This document shows, in pieces, positions 1 to 8,371 of a stretch of DNA of 64,000 nucleotides. This stretch comes from Hanleya hanleyi (Eukaryota > Mollusca > Polyplacophora > Lepidopleurida > Hanleyidae). The notes beneath the pieces were generated by a model. It saw only the letters and a list, made by a program, of their open reading frames with translations. It was not told the DNA's origin and did no database searches. Position numbers and translations under genes: made by a program. Location: assembly GCA_036873755.1 (NCBI GenBank), contig JAVTVY010020500.1:1-64000 (forward strand). The letters are read 5' to 3'. Within the stretch, counting starts at the first letter, position 1. Each line of letters starts with the position of its first letter.

Positions 1-279
1 AAACGGTTCAGATGGCACTTTCTGAAATGGAGACTTCTGATTGGACAAGAATACATCTAACGGACAGGAACGAATATGAAACATGCAAATGGTGGCCTCT
101 GATTGGATAAGAATCTTCTTGAATTGTAAATATACCCAACGCGGCTCCCCCAGCGTGGGTGTGATGTAACATTGGGGAAAATAAAATATATGAAAAAAAC
201 TTCTTGTTGTTGTTGTTCTCTCATGTGTCATCCTTGGTGTTGTTGTTGTTCTCTCTCTGGTCTATATCATGGCGTTATT

Positions 280-427
280 TTAGAGTGTTAAGGTGTAACG
301 ACGGGCGTTGACGGGCATCACCGCATTTCGAAGAATTAGTGACAATTCCATGGAATATCAGAGCTTCTGAGCTATTTCACCAGGGCGTTGAAGCATTAAG
401 AATGGTGTTGGTGGGCGTTGCTACAAG
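280..427 (-). repeat. AACGCC-rich cassette, copy 1
   Basis: An approximately 150-bp segment full of AACGCC/TTAACGC motifs, with the 12-bp palindrome ATTCCATGGAAT near 347-358 and the phrase TTTCACCAGGGCGTTGAAGC. The same segment recurs in opposite orientation at 5,037-5,215 and directly upstream of the zinc-finger gene at 6,089-6,250. Its position before a TATA box at 6,081 suggests a promoter or replication-control role, which is inference. Confidence 0.6.
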
Positions 428-531
428 ATGACACCTCACACGGTCCATTTGGACCGCGGATGGTCCATCTCTACACCAAATAACATCCTTCACTGCTAAA
501 AAAGGCCCACTTTCGCTACAACTTGTACTAA

Positions 532-1077
532 TGACGTCACCAATGACGTCACAGATGCTATAAATATCCCTGAAATCAGGGTCTATACTCCGAGAGCTAC
601 AACATGATACCCCACACGACGCATTCGCAACGCGGATGGTCCATTTCTACACCAAATACCTTCCTGCACTGCCCCAAAAGGCTCACTTTCGCTAATACTC
701 CTACTGATGACGTCATCGATGACGTCACAGATGCTTCGGACATGCCTCAATTCGGAATGTACACCCCGAGAGCTACAAAATGACACCTCACACGACGCAT
801 TCGGACTAAGGATGGTGCATCTCTACACCAAACTCACCCTCACGCACCCACAAAATGTCCACTTTCGCTACTACTCGTACCGATGACGTCATCAATGACG
901 TCACAGATGACGCGGACACCCCCAAATCGGAATGTACACCCCGAGAACTACAAGATGACACCTTCCAGGACGCATTCGAACCGTGAATAGCCCATCTCGA
1001 CCCCAAATACCTTCATGTACTGCCAGAAATGTCCACTTTCGCTACTACTCGTACCGATGACGTCACCGATGACGTCA
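532..1077 (+). promoter_or_regulatory. Four CRE/ATF site pairs
   Basis: Perfect TGACGTCA octamers lie at 532, 544, 708, 720, 884, 896, 1058 and 1070. They form four pairs, each with exactly 12-bp spacing, one pair per ~165-175 bp repeat. TGACGTCA is the established CREB/ATF site. The right arm has one pair at the same spacing (4,907 degenerate, 4,919 perfect). Binding is not demonstrated. Confidence 0.7.
559..566 (+). promoter_or_regulatory. TATA box after the first CRE pair
   Basis: TATAAATA begins 8 bp after the CRE at 544-551, giving a CRE-CRE-TATA arrangement on the plus strand. The other repeats lack TATA at this place. No convincing coding region follows, so it may be a relic or drive a non-coding transcript. 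Confidence 0.4.
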
Positions 1078-1231
1078 CAGATGACGCGAACATCCCGCAA
1101 ATCGGAATGTACACCCCGAGAACTACAAGATGACACCTTCGAGGACGCATTCGAACCGTGAATAGCCCATCTCGATCCCAAATACCTTCCTTCGCTGCCC
1201 CAAAATGGCCACTTTACTTACTACAACCAAC

Positions 1232-1420
1232 TGCGCATGCGCAGATTAACGCGACATGCATTCAAAAACACACCATTCTGACTCTCCCCCACACAAGCTT
1301 CACTTTGACACCTCACACGACCCATTCGAACCGTGATTAGCTCATCTCTAACCCAAACACCCCCCTACATAGCACCCAAAATGCCTGTTTTCTATACTAC
1401 GGCCAGACTGCGCATGCGCA
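1232..1420. promoter_or_regulatory. Two NRF-1 palindromes, left arm
   Basis: TGCGCATGCGCA is perfect at 1,232-1,243 and 1,409-1,420, the established NRF-1 consensus. The sites occupy the same register of the repeat that CRE pairs occupy in neighbouring copies. Mirror copies lie at 4,563-4,574 and 4,741-4,752. Confidence 0.65.
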
Positions 1421-1589
1421 GACTATTGAACACGGACGAACCATTAGTGTAGTCAAGTGCTCCTCCACGAGAGCTTCAAAATAAGACCTCACTCGACCCC
1501 ATTTGAACATGAGTGGCCCACCTAGACTCCAACATGTCCACCCCGTATGGGCCTATACACCCATAGCCATGCAGTATAGGCCTATGGGC

Positions 1590-2520
1590 CTACCCAGGCC
1601 TCGGTGACTTTTTTCAAAAATTTCACCGATTCGCTCCGCAACACTTCCTATCGTGTTCTAAATGACGAGACGAGTAAAACGAGACCCCACAACCCTACCG
1701 CAAATGCATAGAAGTGAGTTTCCCAGTAGGATAAACATTGAACCTATACCCCAGTATGGGTCTATATGGGGCTCGGTGACTTTTTTCAAAAATTTCACCG
1801 ATTCGCACGGGGACACTTCCTATCATGTTCTAAATGACGAGACGAGTAAAACGAGACCCCACAACCCTACCACAAATGTATAGAATTATACAAGCGTCTA
1901 GTCCGTCATTCATAATCCAGCCGTCGTCCATTAGAGAATATCCGCGTCCATAATCCAAAGACCTATTCCATTTCCATATAACAGTATTAGCACCAAATTC
2001 AAAAAGACAAAAGTATACATAAACATAGGCTTGTTTCCTGCAAGAGAGAAGCGGTCAACAATTTTCAATGATGCCGGCAACACTTCCTATCGTGTTCTAA
2101 ATGACGAGACGAGTAAAACGAGACCCCACAACCCTACCGCAAATGTATAGAAGTACGTTTCCCAGGGGGACAAACATCGGTCCTATACCCTCAGTATGGG
2201 ACTATATGAGGGCTATATCGTACTTTTTCAAAAATTTCACCGATTCGCACGGGGACACTTCCTATCATGTTCTAAATGACGAGACGAGTAAAACGAGACC
2301 CCACAACCCTACCGCAAATGTATAGAAGTACGTTTCCCAGGGGGACAAACATTGATCCTATACCCTCAGTATGGGACTATATGGGGTTCGGTGACTTTTT
2401 CAAAAATTTCACCGATTCGCACGGGGACACTTCCTATCATGTTCGAAATGACGAGACGAGTAAAACGAGACCTCACAACCCTACCGCAAATGTATAGAAG
2501 TACGTTTCCCAGGATGCTCC
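1590..2520 (+). repeat. 175-bp tandem repeat
   Basis: About four copies of a 175-bp unit containing TGTTCTAAATGACGAGACG and TTTTTCAAAAATTTCACCG. Matching points at 2,101, 2,276 and 2,451 give the period. The array is interrupted at 1,888-2,079 by a fragment of the interspersed element also seen at 42,799-45,199. Open frames here are repeat by-products. Confidence 0.85.
1888..2079 (-). mobile_element. Fragment of ACAAGCGTCT-ended TIR element
   Basis: It starts with the terminal motif ACAAGCGTCTAGTCCGTCAT and runs through GAGAATATCCGCG to the CGGTCAACAATTTTCAATGATGCC region. It matches, in reverse, the 3' end of the elements at 13,966-14,862 and 44,901-45,199. It is truncated and sits inside the 175-bp array. 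Confidence 0.75.
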
Positions 2521-2524
2521 TATA

Positions 2525-2775
2525 CCTCCCATACCCCATATAGGCATTTTCCCGTAATTTAGGATAAAGTCCGTATTCCGTATTTTTTCAGGAAAATTTT
2601 TACATACAACCACCCTGGAACTAGGGGAAGATAACTCTGTTGATAGACAAGCCCCGTTAAGCCCGGCGACCTATATACCCCTCATACCCCATATAGGCAT
2701 TTTCCCAGGTTTTTCGATAAAGTCCGTGTTCCGTTTTTTTTTTTTCAGGAAAAATTTTACATGCACCCACCCAGC
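2525..2775 (+). repeat. 154-bp direct repeat, two copies
   Basis: The phrase CCCCATATAGGCATTTTCCC occurs near 2,533 and 2,687, followed in both copies by a GATAAAGTCCG and TTTTTTCAGGAAAA stretch. It links the 175-bp array to the NRF-1 array. No gene is seen. Confidence 0.7.
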
Positions 2776-3740
2776 CATCAAATACCCCTTCACCTAGGCT
2801 TCACGTTGATACCTCACTCGACCCCATTCGACCATTAGGGGCTGCCCTAGATGCCAAAACGTCTATTTTCATACCCTTGGGCCACCGCGCATGCGCAGAA
2901 TGACCCTAATTCAACCCCCACCCAGTCCATCAGATGCCCCTTCATGAATGCTTCACTTTGATACCTCACTCGATCCCATTGGACCATTAGGGGCTCCCCT
3001 AGCTCCAAAAAGGCTATTTTCATGCCCTTGGGCCACCGCGCATGCGCAGAAGGCCGATATGTCAACCCCACACCCAGTCCATCAGATGCCCCTTCACGAA
3101 TGCTTCACTTTGATACCTCACTCGACCCCATTGGACCATTAGGGGCTCCCCTAGCTCCAAAACGTCTATTTCCATACCCTTGGGTGACCGCGCATGCGCA
3201 GAATGCCGATATTTCAACCCCACGCCCAGTCCATCAGATGCCCCTTCACGAATGCTTCACTTTGATACCTCCTACGACTCCATTGGCCCATTAGGGACTC
3301 CCCTAGCTCCAAAACCGCTATTTCCATACCCTTGGGCCACCGCGCATGCGCAGAATGCCGATATTTCAACCCCACACCCAGCCCATCAGATGCCCCTTCA
3401 CGAATGCTTCACATCGATACCTCACTGGACCCCATTGGTCCATTAGGGGCTTCCCTAGCTCCAAAACGTCTATTTCCATACCCTTGGGCCTCCGCGCATG
3501 CGCAGAATGCCGATAGTTCAACCCCGCGCCCAGCCCATTAGATGCCCCTTCATGAATGCTTCACTTTGATACGTCACTCGACCCCATCGGTCAACTAGGG
3601 GCTCCCATAGCTCCAAAAAGGCTATTTTCATACCCTTCGGCCGCCGCGCATGCGCAGAAGGCCGATATGTCAACCCCACACCCAACCCATTAGATGCCCC
3701 TTCACCTAAGCTTCACTTTGATACCTCACTCGACCCCATC
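2776..3740 (+). repeat. 152-bp tandem repeat with NRF-1 sites
   Basis: Six copies at a period of 151-152 bp, each with a perfect GCGCATGCGC core, at 2,887, 3,038, 3,190, 3,342, 3,494 and 3,646. The units share CTTCACTTTGATACCTCACT and CATCAGATGCCCCTTCA and are diverged relatives of the arm repeats. No coding region is supported. Confidence 0.85.
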
Positions 3741-3990
3741 GGACCATTTTATCTAGGGACTACTTTTTCTCCGCGGACGCTTTTTCCCGAGACCGAATCA
3801 CCGCCAAAACCGCGGCCAAACCGCATCACCGCGCATAAATACATTTTTTTTTTTTTTTGCCGGAACTTTTTTTTTTTTTTTGTCAATGCACACCTCCCAA
3901 TAACTCCCCAATGCCCGAGTTGTCTCCCTTGCATCCATAGTGTAGAGATGGCGCCACACCCTCAATTGTGACGTCATAGTTACATCCGGG
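3741..3990. other. Linker with CG-rich stretch and T-tracts
   Basis: Contains a CCGCGG-rich stretch followed by two poly(T) tracts of about 14-16 bases (3,846-3,884). A TGACGTCA site occurs at about 3,970. No gene is seen. Confidence 0.5.
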
Positions 3991-4256
3991 GAGAAACTTT
4001 GCTAGGTTGCTTAATTACTACTACTTACCTATCATATGCCTCAAGTAATATTAACACAACAGGGAGTCATTACATGTATGTATTAGATGCATACATATCT
4101 ATTACATCTATAATCTGTTCTATTAATACCGGTACCTATCATAGCATTAGCTGCTACAGCATATGCAGTATCTGCAGTATAATATCGCAGTCATGTACCC
4201 CGGCCCAATTTGGGCGTATTTGTACAATAAAATCATATCATATCATATAGGTCCAA
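3991..4256 (+). mobile_element. Probable 3' fragment of a retroposon
   Basis: The segment ends GTACAATAAA followed by about three ATCAT pentamers, a tail style like that of the LINE ending at 35,120 (AATAAA plus pentamers). It has no recognised coding part and no certain TSD. It lies between the NRF-1 array and the right arm. Confidence 0.45.
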
Positions 4257-4309
4257 CCTGGGAAATTCACACACGTTCATTGTGATATGGGCTGTTTGGA
4301 TTTGTTTTT

Positions 4310-5488
4310 CACGTCTCGTCATTTAGAACACGATGGGAGGGGTCGCGGAGGTAAGCGGTGAAATTTTTGGAAAAAGTCACGGAGGTCTGGGTAGGCCCAT
4401 AGGCCTATACTGCATGGTTATGGGGTACAGGTCCATACCGGGTGGACGTTTTGGGGTCTAGGTGAGTCCCTAATGATCCTATGGTGTCGTATGAGGTCTT
4501 ATTTTGAAGCTGTCGTGGAGGAGCATCCGACTGGACTAATAGTTCGTCCGTGTTCAATAGTCTGCGCATGCGCAGTCTGGCCCGTAGTATAGAAATCAGG
4601 CATTTTGGGGGGTATGTGGGTGTGTGTTTGGGGTAGAGATGCACCGCTATGGGTCCGAATGGGTCGTGGAAGGTGTCAAAGTGAAGCTTGTGTGGGGTAG
4701 AATCAGAATGGCGTGGTTTTAAATGCAAGTCGCGTCAATCTGCGCATGCGCAGTTGGTTGTAGTAAGTAAAGTGGACATTTTGGGGCAGTGAAGGAAGGT
4801 ATTTGGTGTAGAGAGGGACCATCCTTGGTCCGAATGCGTCGTGTGAGGTGTCATTTTGTAGCTCTTGGGGTGTAGACCCCGATTTGAGGGATGTTCACGT
4901 CATCTGCGACGTCATTGGTGACGTCATCAGTACGAGTAGTAGCCAAAGTGAACATTTTGGGACAGTGAAAGGAAGGTATTTGGTGTAGAGAGGGACCATC
5001 CTTGGTCCGAATGCGTCGTATGGGGTGTCATATTGTAGCAACGCCCGCCAACGCCAAGCTTAACGCTTCAACGCCCTGGTGAAATAGCTCAGAAGTTCTG
5101 ATTTTCTAGATATTCCATGGAATTGTCACTAATTCTTCGAAATGCAGTGACGCCCGTCAACGCTTGTAGTTACGCCTTAACGCTCTAACATAACGCCTTG
5201 AAGCCATGATATAGACCGGAGAGAGAACAACAACAACAACAAGGATGACACATGAGAGAACAACAACAAGAAGTTTTTCCATATAGTTTATTTTCCCCAA
5301 TGTTACATCATACCCACGCTGGGGAGCCGCGTTGGGTATGTTTACAAATCAAAAAGACTCTTGCCCAATCAGAGGCCACCATTTGCATCTGTCATATTCG
5401 TTCCTGTCCGTTAGATCTATTCTTGTCCAATCAGAAGTCGCCATTTCAGAAAGTTCCATCTTCGGCCATGTTCGCTCTGAACCGTTTA
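4310..5488 (-). repeat. Right arm of long inverted repeat
   Basis: Reverse complement of 1-1,670 with two CRE-type repeats instead of about five. It carries NRF-1 palindromes at 4,563 and 4,741, a CRE at 4,919 with a degenerate partner at 4,907, an AATAAA (minus strand) near 5,290 and CCAAT motifs at about 5,367 and 5,428. Its outer end runs directly into the stop codon of the zinc-finger gene at 5,491. Confidence 0.85.
5037..5215 (+). repeat. AACGCC-rich cassette, copy 2
   Basis: Same cassette as 280-427, here in the right arm, with ATTCCATGGAAT near 5,112. A GAGAGAACAACAACAAC stretch follows. Confidence 0.6.
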
Positions 5489-5490
5489 TT
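5485..5490 (-). terminator. Poly(A) signal touching the stop codon
   Basis: On the minus strand the TAG stop (5,493-5,491) is followed at once by AATAAA (5,490-5,485). A second AATAAA lies about 200 bp further along near 5,290. Such tight packing is typical of compact viral or transposon genes. Confidence 0.6.
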
Positions 5491-6027
5491 CTAATCATCG
5501 TCGGACAGGCCTGGATATTCTTCGGGCAGCATGTCCTGAAACAGTTGTTTGCGCATTCTGATCGCATTTTCCAGGGCCTCGGTGGGTGGTAGCCCCATAG
5601 CCTCTTCCAAGTGACGCTTGGTCTTCATGATGGACCTGTGCGTGGGGTCGCCTTTCATTTCAAGCGGTAGTAAGGTATACTGTTCATAGATCGCCATGGC
5701 TGTTTTCCTGATGCGGGGGCGCATTTGGGTGTACGTCTGTTGTAAATTATCCTCTCCGGCGTCCTCGATCGCTGCAGCGTAAGTATTGATAGCTGCTGTC
5801 ACAATACGATCCCAGAAGGTAGGTTCTGCCTCACTCTCCGTATCACTAGATAGACTGTCAGCAATCTCTGTTTCGGTATCAGTCGATACACTCTCAGCAG
5901 TCTCTGTATCAGCATCCGCCTCAACGGACTCCTCGGTGTCTTCAATCCCATGTATATTTTTCTGGTGTCGCATCATCTCGTAATGTCTGGTGAACGTGTG
6001 TTCGCACTCAGAGCAAGTATAAGCCAT
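5491..6027 (-). CDS. Intronless C2H2 zinc-finger protein, 178 aa
   Basis: One C2H2 finger at the N-terminus (about residues 3-27): CSEC, 12 residues, then H-x4-H. An acidic Glu/Asp/Thr/Ser-rich linker follows (about 30-75), then a helical-looking domain beginning FWDRIVTAAINTYAAAIED, with no family I recognise, ending in GLSDDD. I chose the ATG at 6,027, not the upstream one at 6,099: it has A at -3 and G at +4 and lies 54 bp downstream of a TATA box, whereas the longer form would begin upstream of the TATA. A nucleic-acid-binding role follows from the finger family; a regulator of the element is inference. The 3' flank (CCATTTCAGAAAGTT) resembles that of the gene at 6,568, so the two are probably paralogous cassettes. 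It could also be a decaying host-derived gene. Confidence 0.7.
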   Translation of the reverse strand: MAYTCSECEHTFTRHYEMMRHQKNIHGIEDTEESVEADADTETAESVSTDTETEIADSLSSDTESEAEPTFWDRIVTAAINTYAAAIEDAGEDNLQQTYTQMRPRIRKTAMAIYEQYTLLPLEMKGDPTHRSIMKTKRHLEEAMGLPPTEALENAIRMRKQLFQDMLPEEYPGLSDDD

Positions 6028-6073
6028 GTTGACGGTTGGACGTCGACTGTGCGTGTTTTTGGAAATACGCTCG

Positions 6074-6081
6074 CTTTTATA
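6074..6081 (-). promoter_or_regulatory. TATA box of the 178-aa gene
   Basis: TATAAAAG on the minus strand, 54 bp before the chosen ATG, so the predicted 5' UTR is only about 25 nt. The AACGCC-rich cassette lies immediately upstream. Confidence 0.65.
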
Positions 6082-6088
6082 GACAGTA

Positions 6089-6250
6089 ACGCCCATCAAC
6101 GCTTAGCTTAACGCTTCAACGCCCTGGTGAATTAGCTCAGAAGCTCTGATTTCCATGGAATTGACACCAATTCATCGAAATGCAGCGACGCCCGTCAACG
6201 CCCGTCGTTACGCCTTAACGCCCGTCTCAACGCCTTAACACACTTTCTTA
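6089..6250 (+). repeat. AACGCC-rich cassette, copy 3
   Basis: Third copy of the cassette, with TTCCATGGAATTGACACC and many AACGCC/TTAACGC motifs. It occupies the promoter-proximal position of the 178-aa gene. This is the only copy next to a clear gene start. Confidence 0.6.
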
Positions 6251-6354
6251 ACGCTTTAACGTCGTTTAATGATGCGTTCGAACAAATGTTTCTTTTGTGC
6301 TATTGCTCTGACATACGCCGCTTTCCATATTTTTAGCACAATCAGTTCAACTTG

Positions 6355-6480
6355 GACGTCAGCGACAAGAACCCGGATGTAGGCGCGGACGTCAGCGACA
6401 AGAACCCGGATGTAGGCGCGGACGTCAAGAACCCGGAAGTTAGAGGGGAGGTGACCGGCCTATCGACCAATCAGAAGCCA
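6355..6480. promoter_or_regulatory. 33-bp direct repeats with ETS-like and CCAAT motifs
   Basis: Two and a half copies of a 33-bp unit containing GACGTCAGCGACAAG and ACCCGGATGT, ending in ACCCGGAAGT (ETS-type core CCGGAAGT), followed by CCAATCAGAAGCC at about 6,469. The segment lies between the two zinc-finger genes. Related ACCCGGATGT motifs recur at 6,927-6,985 upstream of the second gene. Confidence 0.45.
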
Positions 6481-6567
6481 TCATTTCAGAAAGTTCAATC
6501 TTCGTTCAGTGTAACCTAAATGTCTTCGGGCAATCCATGATACTGAAGCTCGAAGCTCTTACTTCTC

Positions 6568-6858
6568 TCATTCAACACTGAGATCAATCTCCAACGGCTC
6601 TTCAATCCGCGGCGAATCGACCTCCATGGGTTCTTCTGTTCTCAGATGCATTCCGATAGAAACTGAAATATCCGGTCTCGAGAGTGGCGAGCGTGATCCG
6701 TGTATGACATTTCGGTGACGACTCAATTGACTGGGATGCTTAAAGGCTATATCACAATCCACACATGTATGCATGGGTACTTCGTGGCGTGCACGTGTGT
6801 GACAACGCAAACTGTCCAGGCGATGAAAGCGCTTCGAGCAAGTTGTGCAAGAGAACAT
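6568..6858 (-). CDS. Intronless two-finger C2H2 protein, 96 aa
   Basis: Two C2H2 fingers fill the first half: CTTC...H-x4-H (about residues 4-25) and CVDC...H-x4-H (about 32-53), each with 12 residues between the second Cys and first His. The remainder is a short acidic tail (EEPMEVDSPRIEEPLEIDLS). The start is supported by a TATA box 52 bp upstream, almost the same distance as in the neighbouring 178-aa gene. The two genes are in the same orientation, about 540 bp apart, with similar 3' flanks (CATTTCAGAAAGTTCAATCT here), pointing to tandem duplication and divergence. I see no AATAAA after the stop. It is a probable DNA- or RNA-binding regulator; the target is unknown. Confidence 0.65.
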   Translation of the reverse strand: MFSCTTCSKRFHRLDSLRCHTRARHEVPMHTCVDCDIAFKHPSQLSRHRNVIHGSRSPLSRPDISVSIGMHLRTEEPMEVDSPRIEEPLEIDLSVE

Positions 6859-6902
6859 ATCGGCTGTGGATCTGGAAATGATAAATGCCGTAAAACTTTC
6901 GG

Positions 6903-6910
6903 CTCTTATA
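6903..6910 (-). promoter_or_regulatory. TATA box of the 96-aa gene
   Basis: TATAAGAG on the minus strand, 52 bp before the ATG at 6,858. ACCCGGATGT motifs lie upstream at 6,927-6,985. Confidence 0.55.
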
Positions 6911-7116
6911 GGCCAACATAGGAGTACCCGGATGTTCTACAGTCAGGGATGTACAAGAACCCGGATGTAAAAGTGCCCGGATGTTCACGAATGTACTACC
7001 ATCCCGGACTTCTATCAGGCCCAGGTCCAGAAATACAGTCGCCTCCCTCAAGACCCTCATACATACCCGAAAAGATACGGACGTTACCGAAAAGACACGG
7101 ACTTTGAGTGAGTGAG

Positions 7117-7385
7117 TTCAAATGGACAGTGGCTTTGATTATTGATAGGGAAAGGTTCAAATGGACAGTAGCTTGATTATGGATCGGCTGTGAATATGGA
7201 TTGGACACGGTTCAAATGGACAGTGCATGTATGCCTGATTATGTATTAGGAAAGTTTCAAGAACCCGGAAAGTTTCAAATGGACAGTTGCTGTGATTATG
7301 GATTGGGAAAGGTTCCAGTGGACATTGGGTGTAATTATGGATTGGGAAAAGTTTAAATCGACAATGCATGTCTGTGATTATGGAT
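7117..7385 (+). repeat. 39-bp minisatellite, unit 1 (truncated)
   Basis: About seven copies of GGTTCAAATGGACAGTGGCT plus GTGATTATGGATTGGGAAA. The full array is at 25,010-25,725 and 61,384-62,135; here it is cut at 7,117, where the tandem unit joins the inverted-repeat element. Relative to the other units an extra 18 bp (GAACCCGGAAAGTTTCAA) is present near 7,261. Confidence 0.85.
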
Positions 7386-7766
7386 AGAGAATGGCTTAAA
7401 CACCAATGTTCGACCAGAATGAAAACATTGCATGGTCATATCAATATACAATTCTACATGCTTCTCTATTCGTCCACTGGAAGAGTAGTCGTTGAGAAAC
7501 TTGTCATTATCAAACATGAAGGGTCCAGTGGTTTATTTCGTTTATTAACTGCTAAAGAACGTAAGTGTACCTTCACAGTGAGTTGCCATGGACTCCAGAA
7601 CTTTGATTCCAGTACTTGGTATCAAACACTTCTATACAATGGCACACAAATAAAACCTCAGGGAAAACATTTACGAAACGTAGTATATACAAAACCGAAA
7701 CATACTATACGCACAACACCTTTCCCTAAGTATACACTCATATTTCGTTGTAAGAAAATAGATTAA
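7368..7766 (+). other. 132-codon open frame, present in all three units
   Basis: An open frame of the same length occurs at 7,368, 25,717 and 62,129. No domain, signal peptide or membrane segment is recognised. Units 1 and 2 differ at about 7 of 399 bases, and nearly all the changes alter the amino acid (for example Gly to Asp, Gly to Ser, Leu to Phe, Arg to His). Units 2 and 3 differ at two bases, both changing the residue. That pattern argues for neutral drift. The start lies in the 39-bp minisatellite. Confidence 0.15.
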
Positions 7767-7916
7767 AACTTTGGGACAGTCAGCTTGATAAAGCATTTCC
7801 TGTTGTGATTGTGCTGATCCCCGAATATAAAACAGATAAGGGTAGAATCAACAAGAGATTTCCTCTTGCAGTTACACTGTAACGTTTTGATGCAAATTGT
7901 ACAGTTATTTACTGTA

Positions 7917-8371
7917 TAAGCACGGCGCACACGAGAGCTATCCCCTGAGCCAACGACCTCAATTGCCTGTTGTCTCAGGGGCTAGCTCTCGTATGGTTTC
8001 AGCGCACACGACGAGCAAAAGGTTCACCGAATTTAGTTCAGTTCCCGTGGAACAACTTCTTCAAGATCATGTGACCTTCATGTGACCGAACGCGCCAAAA
8101 TATGACCGTTTTGATCAGTCATGTGTACAAATCACGTGAAAATAAGATGCGTTTCATTGGCCGGTAGAATAAAACTGCTGAGCTGTAAGCTTACGTTCGT
8201 CACACACAGTGAGAATTGCGCCACGCGAGGCAGAATTATCGAACAAGTTTTCCCCGCCTCGCGAGGCGAAAACCTCACCAAAAACTGCCCGCACACGAGA
8301 GCTAGCCCCTGATCCAACAGGCAATTGAGACGGTTAGCTCAGGGAATAGCTCTTGTGTGCGCCGGGCTTTA
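7917..8371. mobile_element. MITE-like element with long TIRs, unit 1
   Basis: The ends are inverted: the left reads AAGCACGGCGCACACGAGAG and the right, reversed, AAAGCCCGGCGCACACAAGA. A second inverted layer follows (CTCAATTGCCTGTTG with CTAGCTCTCG). Length is about 455 bp with no coding capacity. The copies are at 26,269-26,718 and 62,678-63,132, so it predates the duplication. The TSD is unclear (possibly TTA-type). Confidence 0.6.

Larger units (their letters stand above)
1..1670 (+). repeat. Left arm of long inverted repeat
   Basis: This arm matches the reverse complement of 4,310-5,488 nearly throughout: CCAAT-type start, GTT-rich stretch, AACGCC-rich cassette, CRE repeats, NRF-1 sites and a GGCCTATGGGCC-type motif in the same order. 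It is longer than the right arm because it has about five CRE-bearing repeats against two. The window begins inside the arm, so its outer end is not seen. AATAAA at 176-190 mirrors the one in the right arm. No coding region of its own is supported; the small open frames are by-products of the repeats. Confidence 0.85.

Noticed and set aside
5786..5983. Plus-strand Ser/Val-rich open frame
   Set aside because: It is antisense to the acidic repeat region of the zinc-finger protein.
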